From NCBI GenBank assembly GCA_963782985.1, contig CAWALU010000006.1, positions 558,001-622,000 on the forward strand: 64,000 bases of DNA. The letters are read 5' to 3'. The stretch's first letter is position 1. Each line of letters opens with the position of its first letter. The notes under the pieces were generated by a model. That model was not told where the DNA came from. It made no database searches and saw only the letters and a program-made list of their open reading frames with translations. This stretch comes from CAVSWT01 sp963782985. Lineage in GTDB: Bacteria; Bacteroidota; Ignavibacteria; Ignavibacteriales; Ignavibacteriaceae. Positions 9,848 to 20,106 of this stretch are shown here, piece after piece. A program made the translations under genes and the position numbers.

Positions 9848-11586
9848 ATTTTAGCGAATCTTCTGATACAGCAGCTCATTCAGGAATGCAAACACCGCCC
9901 CGTTTAGAAGATCATCCTGAAAAATTAGTTGATTATGCCTTCAATAATTTTAGAGCCGCTACTTTAGCCGGTGCGTATTACCGTTCTCAGGATAATTTAG
10001 ATAAAGATAAAGCGGCTTTCTTAAATCTTACAAAAGATTACACCGTTGATGGTTGGTTCGCTGGGGAATTTAAAATCGGCGGTAAGTATAAATCAAAAAA
10101 TAGATTTAATAACCAGAAAGAAAATTTTTCACCATATTATCTCGGATATTGGCAGCCTTATGAAAGACTTTCCAATGGAACTATCGTCCCTAAAGATTTA
10201 CTCGGATCTTATTTCGATGCTTTCTACCAAAGATATCTTCAGAACAATTTAAATAACACTGTTTCCTTTGTTGAATTTCTTAACCCCGATCCGCAATCTT
10301 GGGAAGTGAATGATTTGTATAAATTATATCCTTTAATTAATAGGGATAAACTACGTCAATGGTATGATCTGAATAAAAACGGAATAAATAAAACCGGACA
10401 GACTAAAGAATATTATGATGATCCTACTTTTGCCGCTTATTTTTATGATATCAAAGAAGCAGTTACTTCCGCATTTGCAATGAACACTTTTAAATTTGGG
10501 CAAAGTGTAACAGCCATTCTTGGGGTTAGAGTCGAGCAAGAAAATAATCATTATTTAAATAGATATTCTAAACAACAGGCAAGCGGGTTTCCTTCAATTG
10601 CATTAGTTACTAGAGATACAACTTCTGACTATCAAGAAACAATTGTTTTACCTCACTTACATTTCAATATAAAACTTACGGATTTTATGAGCGTAAGATT
10701 AGCCGCATACCGCGCGCTTGCCCGCCCCGACTTTAATATGAGGCTTAATACTTTGTTTGCATGGCGCCCGGCGGCAATAGGCGGCAATAAGCAATTGATT
10801 GTTGGTAATCCAAAATTAAAAACTGCTAAAGCCTGGAACTTTGAAATCAACACTTCATTTTATGGAAATGAAATTGGTTTGCTTTCTATCTCAGCTTTCT
10901 ACAAAGAAATTACAGATATGTATCACATGCTTAATCAAATTAATACCCAGGGAAATATTTTGTTTCAGCAGCTTGGTTTGGATACTAAAACATTGCATCA
11001 GGGAACTTATCAATTAACCATTCCATACAACTCGCCAAGTCCATCCAAGGTTTGGGGATTTGAATTAGAGCATCAAATTAATTTTACATTTTTACCCGGA
11101 CTTCTTCAAAATATAGTGCTTAGCTACAATGCTTCTATAATTCGTTCCGAAACTCATTTAGTTAGATCTGTAACTGATACAGTTTACATTACCATTCCGG
11201 GATTTCCGCCATTGCCGGAATATCACGAACGGGCAGTGGTTTATAAAGAACAATTAGAAAATCAGCCGAAATTTTTCGGCAACATTTCTTTAGGTTATGA
11301 CATCGGCGGATTTTCCGGAAGAATTTCTCTATTCCACCAATCAAATTATTTCGCAACTTTTTCAGCAAAGGGATACAGTGACAGAGTTATAAAAGGATAT
11401 GATAGAATTGATTTAGCTCTAAAACAAAAATTAACCGATTATTTATCTCTTCAGTTAAATGTAAATAATCTTACCAATCTTAAAGATGATGTTTTATTAG
11501 ACAACAGTGTTGAAGGGTATCAGGTTTTACGTAATAGACAAAGATATGGGCTTACTGCCGAGTTTGGAGTAAGAGTTGACCTTTAA
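9788..11586 (+). CDS. TonB-dependent receptor, C-terminal beta-barrel part (continuation of the 8573 gene)
   Basis: Continues the preceding receptor after the indel. The open frame reads WSLSFAQSNTEYPYDYQLDF from 9793, well before the first internal ATG at 9886, which shows it is the same gene. It encodes most of the 22-strand barrel, with receptor landmarks such as FKFGQSVTAILGVRVEQENN, an ARPDFNMRLNTLF segment, a GNPKLKTAKAWNFEINTSF segment, and an aromatic-rich end RYGLTAEFGVRVDL. Whole receptor about 1000 residues. If the indel is real rather than an error, the barrel would not be attached to its plug and the receptor would be dead. Confidence 0.88.
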
Positions 11587-11778
11587 ACATTTGATTTTTA
11601 GCTCCTACTGTTTAAGAAGCTGCGTGAAAATAATAGCAAAGTTATTCCGGAGGTGTTTCCCTTAGGTTGAAGTGATAATACGAGGTTTTTACACACCCGT
11701 TTAAGTCAAGGCTTTAAATTTTAATAGTTCTTGTAATTACTAATTAACAATAATATATAATAACCATCAGGAGGCGTC

Positions 11779-13470
11779 ATGAGAAACAGATATAAATTAC
11801 TTTTTATTCTTTTTGTTCTCGCGTCGGGCATTGCTTTCGGGCAAAGTGTTGTACAATTAATACCGTACAATGGAACACCGGCATCAGAATTAATTACACA
11901 GATTAAAGCGGATACAACAGCAAACGGTGTTGTTGCGGACCGAGTTTATGAATTGGAAGGGGGCGGATTATATATAAGTCAGGAAGTATACTACGTTGAA
12001 AATCTTACAACCTTGCGAATGAGATCTTCAAATGATCAGAAAGCAATTATTTATTTATATCCTTCAGGTACAGGCTCAACGCCGCAGAATCCTCCTGGAT
12101 ATTTTACAAGATTGAGGGGCGGAAGCCTTGAAATGACAAATATCGCTTTAACAGGATATTTTGAGCCTATCGATTCAAACTTTAATAACGTGCAGGGCGG
12201 AATTATTAGAAATGATAACCCGGGCTCAAACATCATTCTTGATAATTGCGTTTTCTCTAACACTGCAGGCCAGGTTATTAGATGCGAAGCAACAACAGGA
12301 ACAATCAGAATTACCAACAGTATTTTCACAAACTTAGGAGCTTTAAGCACTTCAAACTTTGGCGCCGGTAAAGGTATTGATTTAAGAGCTTCGGCGGTTG
12401 ATTCATTAATTTTAATAAATAATACCTGGACAAACTATCAAGATCGCGTTGTTCGACATTATAATTTCAGTAACCCAATTGAAGGGACCGGAAACATTAA
12501 ATATACGCGGATTGATCATAACACAATGTATAATGGAATGGGATTCCATGGACTTCTTTCTCTGGGAAATGTGGGAAGCAAAGTTATTATTACAAATAAT
12601 TTGTTTAAAGATGCTTTCGCTTCTGGCGCAGATTCAACCGACGCTACAAGAGCAGCTGAATGGGCTAACACCGGCGAAAAATATCCTAACGATTTAAATA
12701 GAATGATGTGGATTTTTACAGCTCCTAACGATTCAACTGAATGGACAGTAAGTAATAATTTTTATGCTATTTCTGCTGAAGGTCAGGCTTTCTTTGACGA
12801 GCATACGGCAGAGCCCATTGTTGCGGGTTCTCCTCTATCATGGCATATAAACAGCCGCTTAGGAGCTGACTCTGTAAATGCTTTTACTGAAATTCCCGAT
12901 CCCATGTTTGCTAATACTCAAGATTTAATGACCAATTTAATGCGCTGGTATGTCAGCCCAACAGGCGGTGATAAAACTAAAAACACTCCTTGCAATTGCT
13001 GGAATCAGGCAACTGATGATATGGATCGTCGTCCAATAAAATATTGGATTGATACATTGGATGCTTCTTATCAAACTTCAAGCATGGCTTATACCGGTTC
13101 ACAAGGAGGATTTCCGGTAGGTGATTTAAATTGGTTCCCTTCTAAAAAATCTGAATGGGAAACATGGCTTACAGATGTTGATGATAACAACATTAACTCC
13201 CCGGTTGGTTTTACATTAAATCAAAATTATCCAAATCCATTTAACCCAGCTACAAAAATTACTTTCAATTTAGGAAGAGCAGCTTCGACAAACTTGCTGG
13301 TTTACAACGTACTTGGTCAGGTTGTGAATGTTTTGATTGCCAATAAAGAATTAACCGCGGGCTATCATGAAGTTAATTTTGATGCTTCTAATTTAAGTTC
13401 AGGAGTTTATTTCTTTAAGTTAGAGTCAGGACAAAATTCAAGCGTTAGAAAAATGATGTTAATGAAGTAA
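11779..13470 (+). CDS. Secreted right-handed beta-helix protein with T9SS sorting domain
   Basis: 563 residues. Signal peptide (LLFILFVLASGIAFGQ), then a long region of regularly spaced N-rich turns (NIILDNCVFSN, TIRITNSIFTN, LILINNTWTN, KVIITNNLFKD) typical of right-handed parallel beta-helices, as in pectate lyases and in DUF4957/DUF5123-type pectin-locus proteins. Residues ~480-563 are the T9SS type A sorting domain (NQNYPNPFNPATKITF to VRKMMLMK). No catalytic lysine or arginine motif of a known lyase family is recognisable, so it may bind or cleave pectin. A strong AGGAGG site precedes the ATG. The hairpin at 13491 follows its stop. Confidence 0.8.
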   Translation: MRNRYKLLFILFVLASGIAFGQSVVQLIPYNGTPASELITQIKADTTANGVVADRVYELEGGGLYISQEVYYVENLTTLRMRSSNDQKAIIYLYPSGTGSTPQNPPGYFTRLRGGSLEMTNIALTGYFEPIDSNFNNVQGGIIRNDNPGSNIILDNCVFSNTAGQVIRCEATTGTIRITNSIFTNLGALSTSNFGAGKGIDLRASAVDSLILINNTWTNYQDRVVRHYNFSNPIEGTGNIKYTRIDHNTMYNGMGFHGLLSLGNVGSKVIITNNLFKDAFASGADSTDATRAAEWANTGEKYPNDLNRMMWIFTAPNDSTEWTVSNNFYAISAEGQAFFDEHTAEPIVAGSPLSWHINSRLGADSVNAFTEIPDPMFANTQDLMTNLMRWYVSPTGGDKTKNTPCNCWNQATDDMDRRPIKYWIDTLDASYQTSSMAYTGSQGGFPVGDLNWFPSKKSEWETWLTDVDDNNINSPVGFTLNQNYPNPFNPATKITFNLGRAASTNLLVYNVLGQVVNVLIANKELTAGYHEVNFDASNLSSGVYFFKLESGQNSSVRKMMLMK

Positions 13471-13490
13471 TTGAAGTAATTATTTTTTGT

Positions 13491-13532
13491 GAAGCATCTG
13501 TAGAATTTTATTTTAAGATACGCAGATGCTTC
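13491..13532 (+). terminator. Hairpin after the beta-helix gene, probable terminator
   Basis: A perfect 10-base inverted repeat, GAAGCATCTG at 13491-13500 and CAGATGCTTC at 13523-13532, with a 22-base AT-rich loop. It begins 20 bases after the stop at 13470 and is followed by an AT-rich stretch without a long T run. The long loop makes it an imperfect intrinsic terminator. The remainder of 13471-13687 holds nothing else I can support. Confidence 0.5.
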
Positions 13533-13687
13533 ATTATAATTTCTTCGATCAACATTTTTCGCTATTACAATTTCAGTTTCTATTTCAGCCCGCTTATACT
13601 TCATAACAATAAAAAATAATTCTTCCTAATAAATAAATTATGAAAGCCGCGGCTTTACTTATTAATTATTTTGTACAATATGATTTT

Positions 13688-15388
13688 ATGAAAAAAATAT
13701 TCCATCCTTTAATAATAATTTTTATAACTTTTTTTATTTCATCTGAAATAAATGCACAGCAATTAGCTTTCCCCGGCGCCGAAGGTTTTGGAAGACATAC
13801 AACCGGAGGAAGAGGCGGAAAAGTTTTGGAGGTAACAAATTTAAATGACTCAGGGGCGGGAAGTCTTCGCGACGCGCTTGGTAAAAATTATCCGCGCATT
13901 ATTGTATTTAAAGTTTCAGGCACAATTCAATTAAAATCCGCTTTAAGAATTAAATACGATAATTTAACTATCGCGGGACAAACAGCTCCAGGAGATGGAA
14001 TTTGCATTCGCGATTATCCGGTTGTATTGCAGGCTAATAATATAATAGTTCGCTTCATCCGTTTTAGATTGGGCGATGTGAATAAGATTGAAGATGATTC
14101 ATTTTGGGGAAGAGAACTCCACAATGTTATTTTGGATCATTGTTCGATGAGCTGGGCTATTGATGAAAACGGAAGCTGGTATGACAATAAAAATTTTACT
14201 ATGCAGTGGTGTATAAATGGCGAGAGCCTTTATCATTCTTTTCACAGCAAAGGCGATCATGGCTACGGCGGTATTTGGGGCGGCGCAGGAGCTACATTTC
14301 ATCATAATTTAATTGCGGATAATACCAGCCGCAACCCGCGATTTAACGGCGCGCGCTACACTACAACTCATGAAACCGAGTTAGCCGATTTTAGAAATAA
14401 TGTAATTTTTAATTGGGGATTTAACAGCGCTTACGGCGGCGAATCCGGAAATTACAATATGGTTAATAATTATTTTAAACCGGGTCCGGCTACAAGTTCA
14501 GGCAATAAGCAATATAGAATTGTAAATCCTTCTGAAGATTTTAATCCTTCCGCGGGATACAGCCAATGGTTTATTGATGGAAATTTTATTGAAGGCAACG
14601 CCGATGTTACCGCCGATAATTGGAACGGCGGAGTTCAGCCGGACCATGCGCCGCTGGATTCGATTCGATCTATCATCCCGCTTCCATTTGATTCTGTTAA
14701 AACTGAAACCGCTGAAGAAGCTTACAATTCAGTTTTGGAATTTGCCGGAGCTTATTTCCCCAAAAGAGATTCGGTTGATTTAAGAATTATTAATGAAGTG
14801 AAAACAGGGTTAGCTCCTTTCGGCGCCACATACAACGGCGGAAATAAAGGAATAATCGATTCTCCAAATGATGTGGGCGGTTATCCTTTATTGGAATCAA
14901 CGGAACCCCCAACTGACAGTGACCATGATGGAATGCCGGACGACTGGGAAATTGCAAATAGTTTAAATCCAAATGATTCTTCGGATGCAAGACTGTTTAC
15001 TACAGATGGTTATACCATGATTGAAAATTATATTAATGGTCTGCTCCTAACTAATCCCACTGAAGTTAGAGATAAAAATATTTCACAGCCCGAAAATTTT
15101 ATACTCTATCAAAATTATCCGAATCCTTTTAACCCAGCAACTAAAATTAAATTTGAGATTCCAATTGTTGAAAAAAGGCATTCCTTGTCCGTACAATTAA
15201 AAGTTTATGATGTCTTGGGAAATAAAATTGCAACTCTCGTTGATGAAGAAAAAGCTGTAGGCGAATATGAAGTTGAGTTTTCCGATATAATTGGGAATAG
15301 CAATTCGCTTCTACCAAGCGGAATTTATTTTTATCGTTTGCAAGCCGGTGAATTTTTTCAAACTAAAAAAATGATCCTTTTAAAGTAA
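13688..15388 (+). CDS. Pectate lyase, PL1 type, with T9SS sorting domain
   Basis: The frame opens at 13640, but the signal peptide begins at the internal ATG at 13688 (MKKIFHPLIIIFITFFI, cleavage after NAQ), which I take as start; 566 residues. The mature protein opens with AFPGAEGFGRHTTGGRGGKV and VTNLNDSGAGSLRDAL, then LTIAGQTAPGDGICIRDYPV, VIVRFIRF-like and LDHCSMSWAIDENGSWY, a classic secreted PL1 pectate lyase pattern; RNPRFNGARY carries the arginine-rich region near the active site. A Ca-binding type-3-repeat-like segment (DSDHDGMPDDWEIANSLNP) follows, and then the sorting domain (YQNYPNPFNPATKIKF to KKMILLK). Cleaves polygalacturonate by beta-elimination at the cell surface. Confidence 0.9.
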   Translation: MKKIFHPLIIIFITFFISSEINAQQLAFPGAEGFGRHTTGGRGGKVLEVTNLNDSGAGSLRDALGKNYPRIIVFKVSGTIQLKSALRIKYDNLTIAGQTAPGDGICIRDYPVVLQANNIIVRFIRFRLGDVNKIEDDSFWGRELHNVILDHCSMSWAIDENGSWYDNKNFTMQWCINGESLYHSFHSKGDHGYGGIWGGAGATFHHNLIADNTSRNPRFNGARYTTTHETELADFRNNVIFNWGFNSAYGGESGNYNMVNNYFKPGPATSSGNKQYRIVNPSEDFNPSAGYSQWFIDGNFIEGNADVTADNWNGGVQPDHAPLDSIRSIIPLPFDSVKTETAEEAYNSVLEFAGAYFPKRDSVDLRIINEVKTGLAPFGATYNGGNKGIIDSPNDVGGYPLLESTEPPTDSDHDGMPDDWEIANSLNPNDSSDARLFTTDGYTMIENYINGLLLTNPTEVRDKNISQPENFILYQNYPNPFNPATKIKFEIPIVEKRHSLSVQLKVYDVLGNKIATLVDEEKAVGEYEVEFSDIIGNSNSLLPSGIYFYRLQAGEFFQTKKMILLK

Positions 15389-15396
15389 ATTTTTTG

Positions 15397-16770
15397 ATGC
15401 GTAAAATATTAATAACAATAATAATTTTTCTTTTTAGTGTTCCGATTTCTTCTCAAAATAATTTAAGAGATAAAGCGGAAACGGCATTGTTAAAAGGCGC
15501 TGAATATTTTCATTCGCTTTCTATCCATGGCGGATATGTTTATTACTATTCTTTACAGACCGGTGAAAAATGGGGAGAAGGAAAAACCGACAGCGAAACA
15601 ATTGAAGTTCAAATGCCCGGCACGCCTGCTGTGGGCTACACTTTTTTAAATGCTTATCACGCAACAAAAAATAATATGTTTTTAAAATACGCCGAAGATG
15701 CGGCGATGGCGTTAGTAAAAGGGCAAAATAAATTCGGCGGATGGGATCATAAAATTCATTTTAATAATCCAGAAAAAGATCAAACTGTTAGTTTTGATGA
15801 TAATCAAACACAGGGTGCAATTAGATTTTTAATGGCGTTTAATCAAACAACTAAAAATAATGAAGTGGAAAAAGCTATTAGCAAAGCGCTGAACATGATG
15901 TTGGAAAGTCAGCTTGAACTTGGCGGCTGGCCTCATCATTATCCCAAACAAAATAATTATCATGATTATGCAACTTTTAATGACGGCGGAATAAACGACT
16001 GCATTGATGTAATGATTGACGCCTATAAAAATTATAAGAATAAAGAATATCTCGAATCAATAAAAAAAGCGGCGCGTTACATCGATAGATCGCAGTTACC
16101 GCCGCCCCAATCCGGATGGGCGCAGCAGTATAATGAATTTCTTCAGCCTGCTTGGGCGCGCACTTTTGAACCCCCTTCTGTTTGTCCCATTGTAACTGTT
16201 AGAAATATAAATTCTTTAATGGATATTTATTTAATTGCGGGTGATGAAAATATTTTGAATCCTATACATGATGCATTTTTATGGCTTAATATCGTTAGGA
16301 TGCCTAATGGCAAATATCCCAGGTTTGCGGAGTTAGTAACTAACAAACCACTGTATTATGACAGAGGAAGAATTAGGGTTTCATCCCTTGAAGAGCTTAG
16401 CGAAGAGAGGCGAACAACTTACGGCTACGAACAAAATCTGGATGATACAATCAAACATACTTTTGAACGATATAATAAAATTACGAGCGAGGAAAGAAAA
16501 AAATATATTGAAGAACTAAAATTAGATGAATCAAAAAAAAATATAAATGAAGATTCGATTTTAAAGCTGGAAGAAAAAATAAAACATATAATTGAAGCTC
16601 AAGATTCTCAGGGCAGATGGATTTCTAAAAAAGAAAAGTTTAAAGTAAAAAATGATGAGAATATTCCCTGGAAGGGCGCTTACGATAATCAGGATAGAAT
16701 AAGCAGCGAATTATTTAACAGAAACATGAATTTTATCAGCAATTATTTAATGATTAAAAAAATAGAATGA
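15397..16770 (+). CDS. Pectate lyase, PL10 type
   Basis: 457 residues from the ATG at 15397 (a TTG directly before it is less likely). Signal peptide MRKILITIIIFLFSVPISSQ. The (alpha/alpha)-type PL10 signature is clear: ATFNDGGINDCIDVMIDAYK, then WAQQYNEFLQPAWARTFEPP, and a C-terminal IPWKGAYDNQDR segment. The family makes unsaturated oligogalacturonates by Ca-dependent beta-elimination. There is no T9SS sorting domain, unlike the PL1 enzyme eight bases upstream, so it is probably periplasmic and acts on imported oligomers. Same strand and near-contiguous with the PL1 gene, hence one operon. Confidence 0.9.
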   Translation: MRKILITIIIFLFSVPISSQNNLRDKAETALLKGAEYFHSLSIHGGYVYYYSLQTGEKWGEGKTDSETIEVQMPGTPAVGYTFLNAYHATKNNMFLKYAEDAAMALVKGQNKFGGWDHKIHFNNPEKDQTVSFDDNQTQGAIRFLMAFNQTTKNNEVEKAISKALNMMLESQLELGGWPHHYPKQNNYHDYATFNDGGINDCIDVMIDAYKNYKNKEYLESIKKAARYIDRSQLPPPQSGWAQQYNEFLQPAWARTFEPPSVCPIVTVRNINSLMDIYLIAGDENILNPIHDAFLWLNIVRMPNGKYPRFAELVTNKPLYYDRGRIRVSSLEELSEERRTTYGYEQNLDDTIKHTFERYNKITSEERKKYIEELKLDESKKNINEDSILKLEEKIKHIIEAQDSQGRWISKKEKFKVKNDENIPWKGAYDNQDRISSELFNRNMNFISNYLMIKKIE

Positions 16771-16839
16771 ATTGTTGAATTTTAAATTTTTATTATTATG
16801 ACAAAATTAATAAATAAACTTTTATTTATGGGAGTAAAA

Positions 16840-18891
16840 ATGAGACGAGGAAAGCTTCGCCATTTAATTATTTTATTTTTTTCTGTCTTAATTCTTTCAT
16901 CTCTTTTTCCTGGAATTAATGCGCAGACCAGAAGTAGAATTGTCGGAGTTGTAAAGGATGCTGATACGGGAGAACTACTTGGCGGAACAAACATAATTGT
17001 AATGAATACGGGTCTTGGAGCCGCAAGTGATCTTGAAGGAAACTTTTTTATTGTAAACGTTCCGGTTGGAACTTACAATATTAAAGCTTCAATGATCGGC
17101 TATAAATCTCAAATAATTGAAGACGTAATTGTTTCCGCCGACCGCTTAACTAAAATGGAAATTGAGATGCAGTCCACTGTTATTCAGGGTGAAGAAGTTG
17201 TGGTAACAGCTAAAAAAGATGATCTGCATAAAGAAGTTTCAAATACCCAAATGGTAGTTTCAAGTAACGATATTCAAGCGGCTTCAGGTATTAGAGAAAT
17301 AAATTCTTTCTTGGAAAAATTACCCGGAGTTTCTACTGACAATGGTTTTCTATCAATCCGCGGCGGCAGCGCAGACCAAACAGGCGCAATGGTAAACGGG
17401 CTTTCATTTAACAACGCTGCAGTCGGCAACGCTGAAACTAGTGTTCCGCTCAGCGCCATCGATCAGGTTTCGCTTCTTTCAGGCGGATATAATGCCGAGT
17501 ATGGAAATTTTCGATCCGGCTTAATTAATATCACTACAAAAAGCGGAAGCAAAGACGGCTATCACGGCACATTTACAATTTCAACTGATCAATCTCACGT
17601 AAGAAGATTCGGGCAATCTTTGTATGATCCGCATAATGATTTGCTCTCTGAATATTTAGATCCCGCAATTTCATTTGAAGGAATTCCAAGTAACAAGCTG
17701 CCCAACAAACCGCGCAGCTTTGACGGCTGGAATAGTCTTGCAGAAAATTGGAATGATAAAAATCCCGAAATGCAGGCCACTCCGTTAGATTTTTATTTAT
17801 TCAGTGCATGGTATTTTATGACTGAACCGGATTATGAAGGACTTGCAAAATTAGGACATTCTGTTTCTGACGAACAGCGAAAATTATTTGCCTCGCACAG
17901 CCGAAAGGAAGCAAATAATGATTGGAATTTTGACGGTGGTTTCGGCGGACCTATTCCTTTTGTGCAAGGCTTTTTAGGCGACGCAACTTTTTACATTTCG
18001 AATAATACAAAGGAAAGGTATTATATAATTCCTGTTTCTTTAGATAAAGATATGACTTCTACCACTCTTCTTACTTTAAAAACTTTTCCAGCCAAAAGTA
18101 TTACTCTAACCTTTAACGGACTTTGGAAAAGACAGATAGGCGTAAGCCCAATAAGACCTGCTTTTGGAGATAAGCCTGACGCAGCTAATAAAGGCGGTTT
18201 TATGGCGCAAAATAATCTTGATGATTTTATTGAAAGCGATAGAAGCAGCGATGATAATAACGTTACATATTGGTATGATCCTCCATTCTTTCCAATTCTA
18301 AATCAAACAACTTTAATGACCGGCTTAACGCTAAACCAAGTTTTAAGTCCATCAACTTATTATGAACTCACAGCGAACCATTTATTAATTTCAAATAATA
18401 CACCCACGGGAGATAATAGAGATACAAGTCTTGTAACTTATTTTGGTCCTTTTCCGGTAGATGAATCTCCATACGGAAGATTGCAGTACGCCGGCAATCA
18501 CACTGTAAATGGATTTAAATATCCTTGGTCTTATGATGCGATTTATGGATTGGAAGAATTTAGATTCAGAGGAAAAGAAGGCGACCTTTATGATAATTCA
18601 AAAACCCATCAGTATCAGGCTAAATTTGATATAGCTTCCCAAATAGACAATCATAATTTTATTAAAGGCGGCATTGAATATAATCTTATTCATCTCAATC
18701 ATCATTTATGGGAAAAATGGAATACTAACGCTTACAATACTTATGAGTTCAATTACAATAGAAAACCAAGTCAAACGGGAATTTATATTCAAGATCAATT
18801 AAATTATAATCAAATAATTGCGAATCTTGGATTGAGAATGGATTACTATTACAATGGCGGCGGCGTTATGGCCAAGCGATCCTTTTGCTAA
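16840..18891 (+). CDS. TonB-dependent receptor, N-terminal part (frameshift at ~18870)
   Basis: The frame opens at 16798, but a GGGAG site sits just ahead of the ATG at 16840, which begins a proper signal peptide (MRRGKLRHLIILFFSVLI, cleavage after NAQ). A carboxypeptidase-D-like domain follows (RIVGVVKDADTGELLGGTNI), then the plug (EINSFLEKLPGVSTDNGF, LSIRGGSADQTGAMVNGLSF, NAEYGNFRSGLINITTKSGS) and barrel strands. At ~18870, GGCGTTATGGCC carries one base too many: removing it gives GGGVWPSDPF and continues in the next entry. The last residues of this frame (AKRSFC) are spurious. It heads a three-gene set with a fibronectin-type protein and a PorV-like protein. Confidence 0.9.
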   Translation: MRRGKLRHLIILFFSVLILSSLFPGINAQTRSRIVGVVKDADTGELLGGTNIIVMNTGLGAASDLEGNFFIVNVPVGTYNIKASMIGYKSQIIEDVIVSADRLTKMEIEMQSTVIQGEEVVVTAKKDDLHKEVSNTQMVVSSNDIQAASGIREINSFLEKLPGVSTDNGFLSIRGGSADQTGAMVNGLSFNNAAVGNAETSVPLSAIDQVSLLSGGYNAEYGNFRSGLINITTKSGSKDGYHGTFTISTDQSHVRRFGQSLYDPHNDLLSEYLDPAISFEGIPSNKLPNKPRSFDGWNSLAENWNDKNPEMQATPLDFYLFSAWYFMTEPDYEGLAKLGHSVSDEQRKLFASHSRKEANNDWNFDGGFGGPIPFVQGFLGDATFYISNNTKERYYIIPVSLDKDMTSTTLLTLKTFPAKSITLTFNGLWKRQIGVSPIRPAFGDKPDAANKGGFMAQNNLDDFIESDRSSDDNNVTYWYDPPFFPILNQTTLMTGLTLNQVLSPSTYYELTANHLLISNNTPTGDNRDTSLVTYFGPFPVDESPYGRLQYAGNHTVNGFKYPWSYDAIYGLEEFRFRGKEGDLYDNSKTHQYQAKFDIASQIDNHNFIKGGIEYNLIHLNHHLWEKWNTNAYNTYEFNYNRKPSQTGIYIQDQLNYNQIIANLGLRMDYYYNGGGVMAKRSFC

Positions 18892-20086
18892 TGACGTTTA
18901 CAGTCCGCAAGATGTAACAAACTCGCTGTTCGATTATTTAAATGCGGGCAAATCCTATATTTGGGATGTATGGTATGAATATGATAAAACTCATCCTGGA
19001 TTTTTACAGCCGGTAAAAAACTTTTTAACATTAAGTCCGCGACTTGGAATTTCATTCCCGGTAACTGAAAATTCAAAATTTTATTTTAACTACGGTCACT
19101 TCCGCTCCAACCCTCCGTACTACACAATGTTCCAATTCCGTTACAGATATGATAAACAAGGTTTGTACGAAATGTCTAACCCAAATCTTGAGCCGCCGCG
19201 AACTATTGCTTACGAGTTGGGAATTGCATACAACTTTTTGCAGAATTATACTTTAAGACTTTCAGGTTATTACAAAGATATAACGGGTCAGCATGGCGAG
19301 CTAACATATTATTCCTCTCAATCCAGCATTTATCACGACGAATGGGTGAACAATGAATACCAGGATATTCAAGGAGTTGAAGTTAACATCTCCAAAAGCA
19401 GCGGCTGGCTTAGCGGCTGGGTAAACTTAAATTATATGCTGAAGAAAAAGGGGCTAACAGGTTTAAATGAAGTTAAGCAAGTGGGCTCTTCTACATTCTA
19501 CAAAGATAACCAAGACCGTTTTCTTCCTACTCCCGAAGTAAATGCAAATATCACTTTTCGCTCGCCTGATAAATGGGGACCGCAATTAGGCGGCTTAGAT
19601 ATTTTCGGTAATTGGAATTTGACATTTTTTGCTAAGTGGAAAGCGGGAAATTATTTTACTTTTCCAACCACGAGCGACTTAGACGGCGCCGAAGAAATTC
19701 TTTACCTAAGTAATAACCTGCAGTATCCGAATTTTTATATGCTTGATATGAAATTGAGTAAAACATTCAGCATTGCGGGCGCCAGTACAACTTTCTATTT
19801 AGATGTAAGCAATCTTTTAAATATAAAAGTGAATCTCTTAGATCAAGGTTATCCGTTTTCAAATGATAGAGACAGAATTGAATATCTAAAATCATTGCAT
19901 CTACCGGAATATGCCTCTTCAAAATTTGATGCAGTAAGAACCGAAACTGCTTTTATTGCTGGCAATGATAAAGTTGGTGATTTAAATTCAGATTCAAAGA
20001 CTTACATCAATGATCCTGATTACAAAAATATATTTTTATACGGTCAGCCGAGAGATATTTGGTTTGGTCTTAGGGTAGATTTTTAA
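18854..20086 (+). CDS. TonB-dependent receptor, C-terminal barrel part (continuation of the 16840 gene)
   Basis: About 405 residues continuing the receptor after the indel (WPSDPFANDVYSPQDVTN). Typical barrel text follows: LTLSPRLGISFPVTENSKFY, HFRSNPPYYTMFQFRYRYD, ERTIAYELGIAYNF-like NPNLEPPRTIAYELG, and TLRLSGYYKDITGQ. The end IWFGLRVDF carries the terminal Phe expected for outer-membrane beta-barrels. Whole receptor about 1080 residues. The local ATG at 18854 is not a real start, because the homologous sequence runs through it from the upstream frame. Confidence 0.88.
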   Translation: MAAALWPSDPFANDVYSPQDVTNSLFDYLNAGKSYIWDVWYEYDKTHPGFLQPVKNFLTLSPRLGISFPVTENSKFYFNYGHFRSNPPYYTMFQFRYRYDKQGLYEMSNPNLEPPRTIAYELGIAYNFLQNYTLRLSGYYKDITGQHGELTYYSSQSSIYHDEWVNNEYQDIQGVEVNISKSSGWLSGWVNLNYMLKKKGLTGLNEVKQVGSSTFYKDNQDRFLPTPEVNANITFRSPDKWGPQLGGLDIFGNWNLTFFAKWKAGNYFTFPTTSDLDGAEEILYLSNNLQYPNFYMLDMKLSKTFSIAGASTTFYLDVSNLLNIKVNLLDQGYPFSNDRDRIEYLKSLHLPEYASSKFDAVRTETAFIAGNDKVGDLNSDSKTYINDPDYKNIFLYGQPRDIWFGLRVDF

Positions 20087-20106
20087 GACAGTACAAGGTA
20101 AAACAA

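Noticed and set aside
9780..9850. Programmed ribosomal frameshifting in the TonB receptor and other split genes
   Set aside because: No slippery heptamer or downstream structure is shared between the sites, the shifts go both ways, and unrelated genes are affected; simple indels explain them better.
13407..13604. Minus-strand frame across the hairpin after the beta-helix gene
   Set aside because: Runs through the hairpin and into the upstream gene's end; no recognisable domain.
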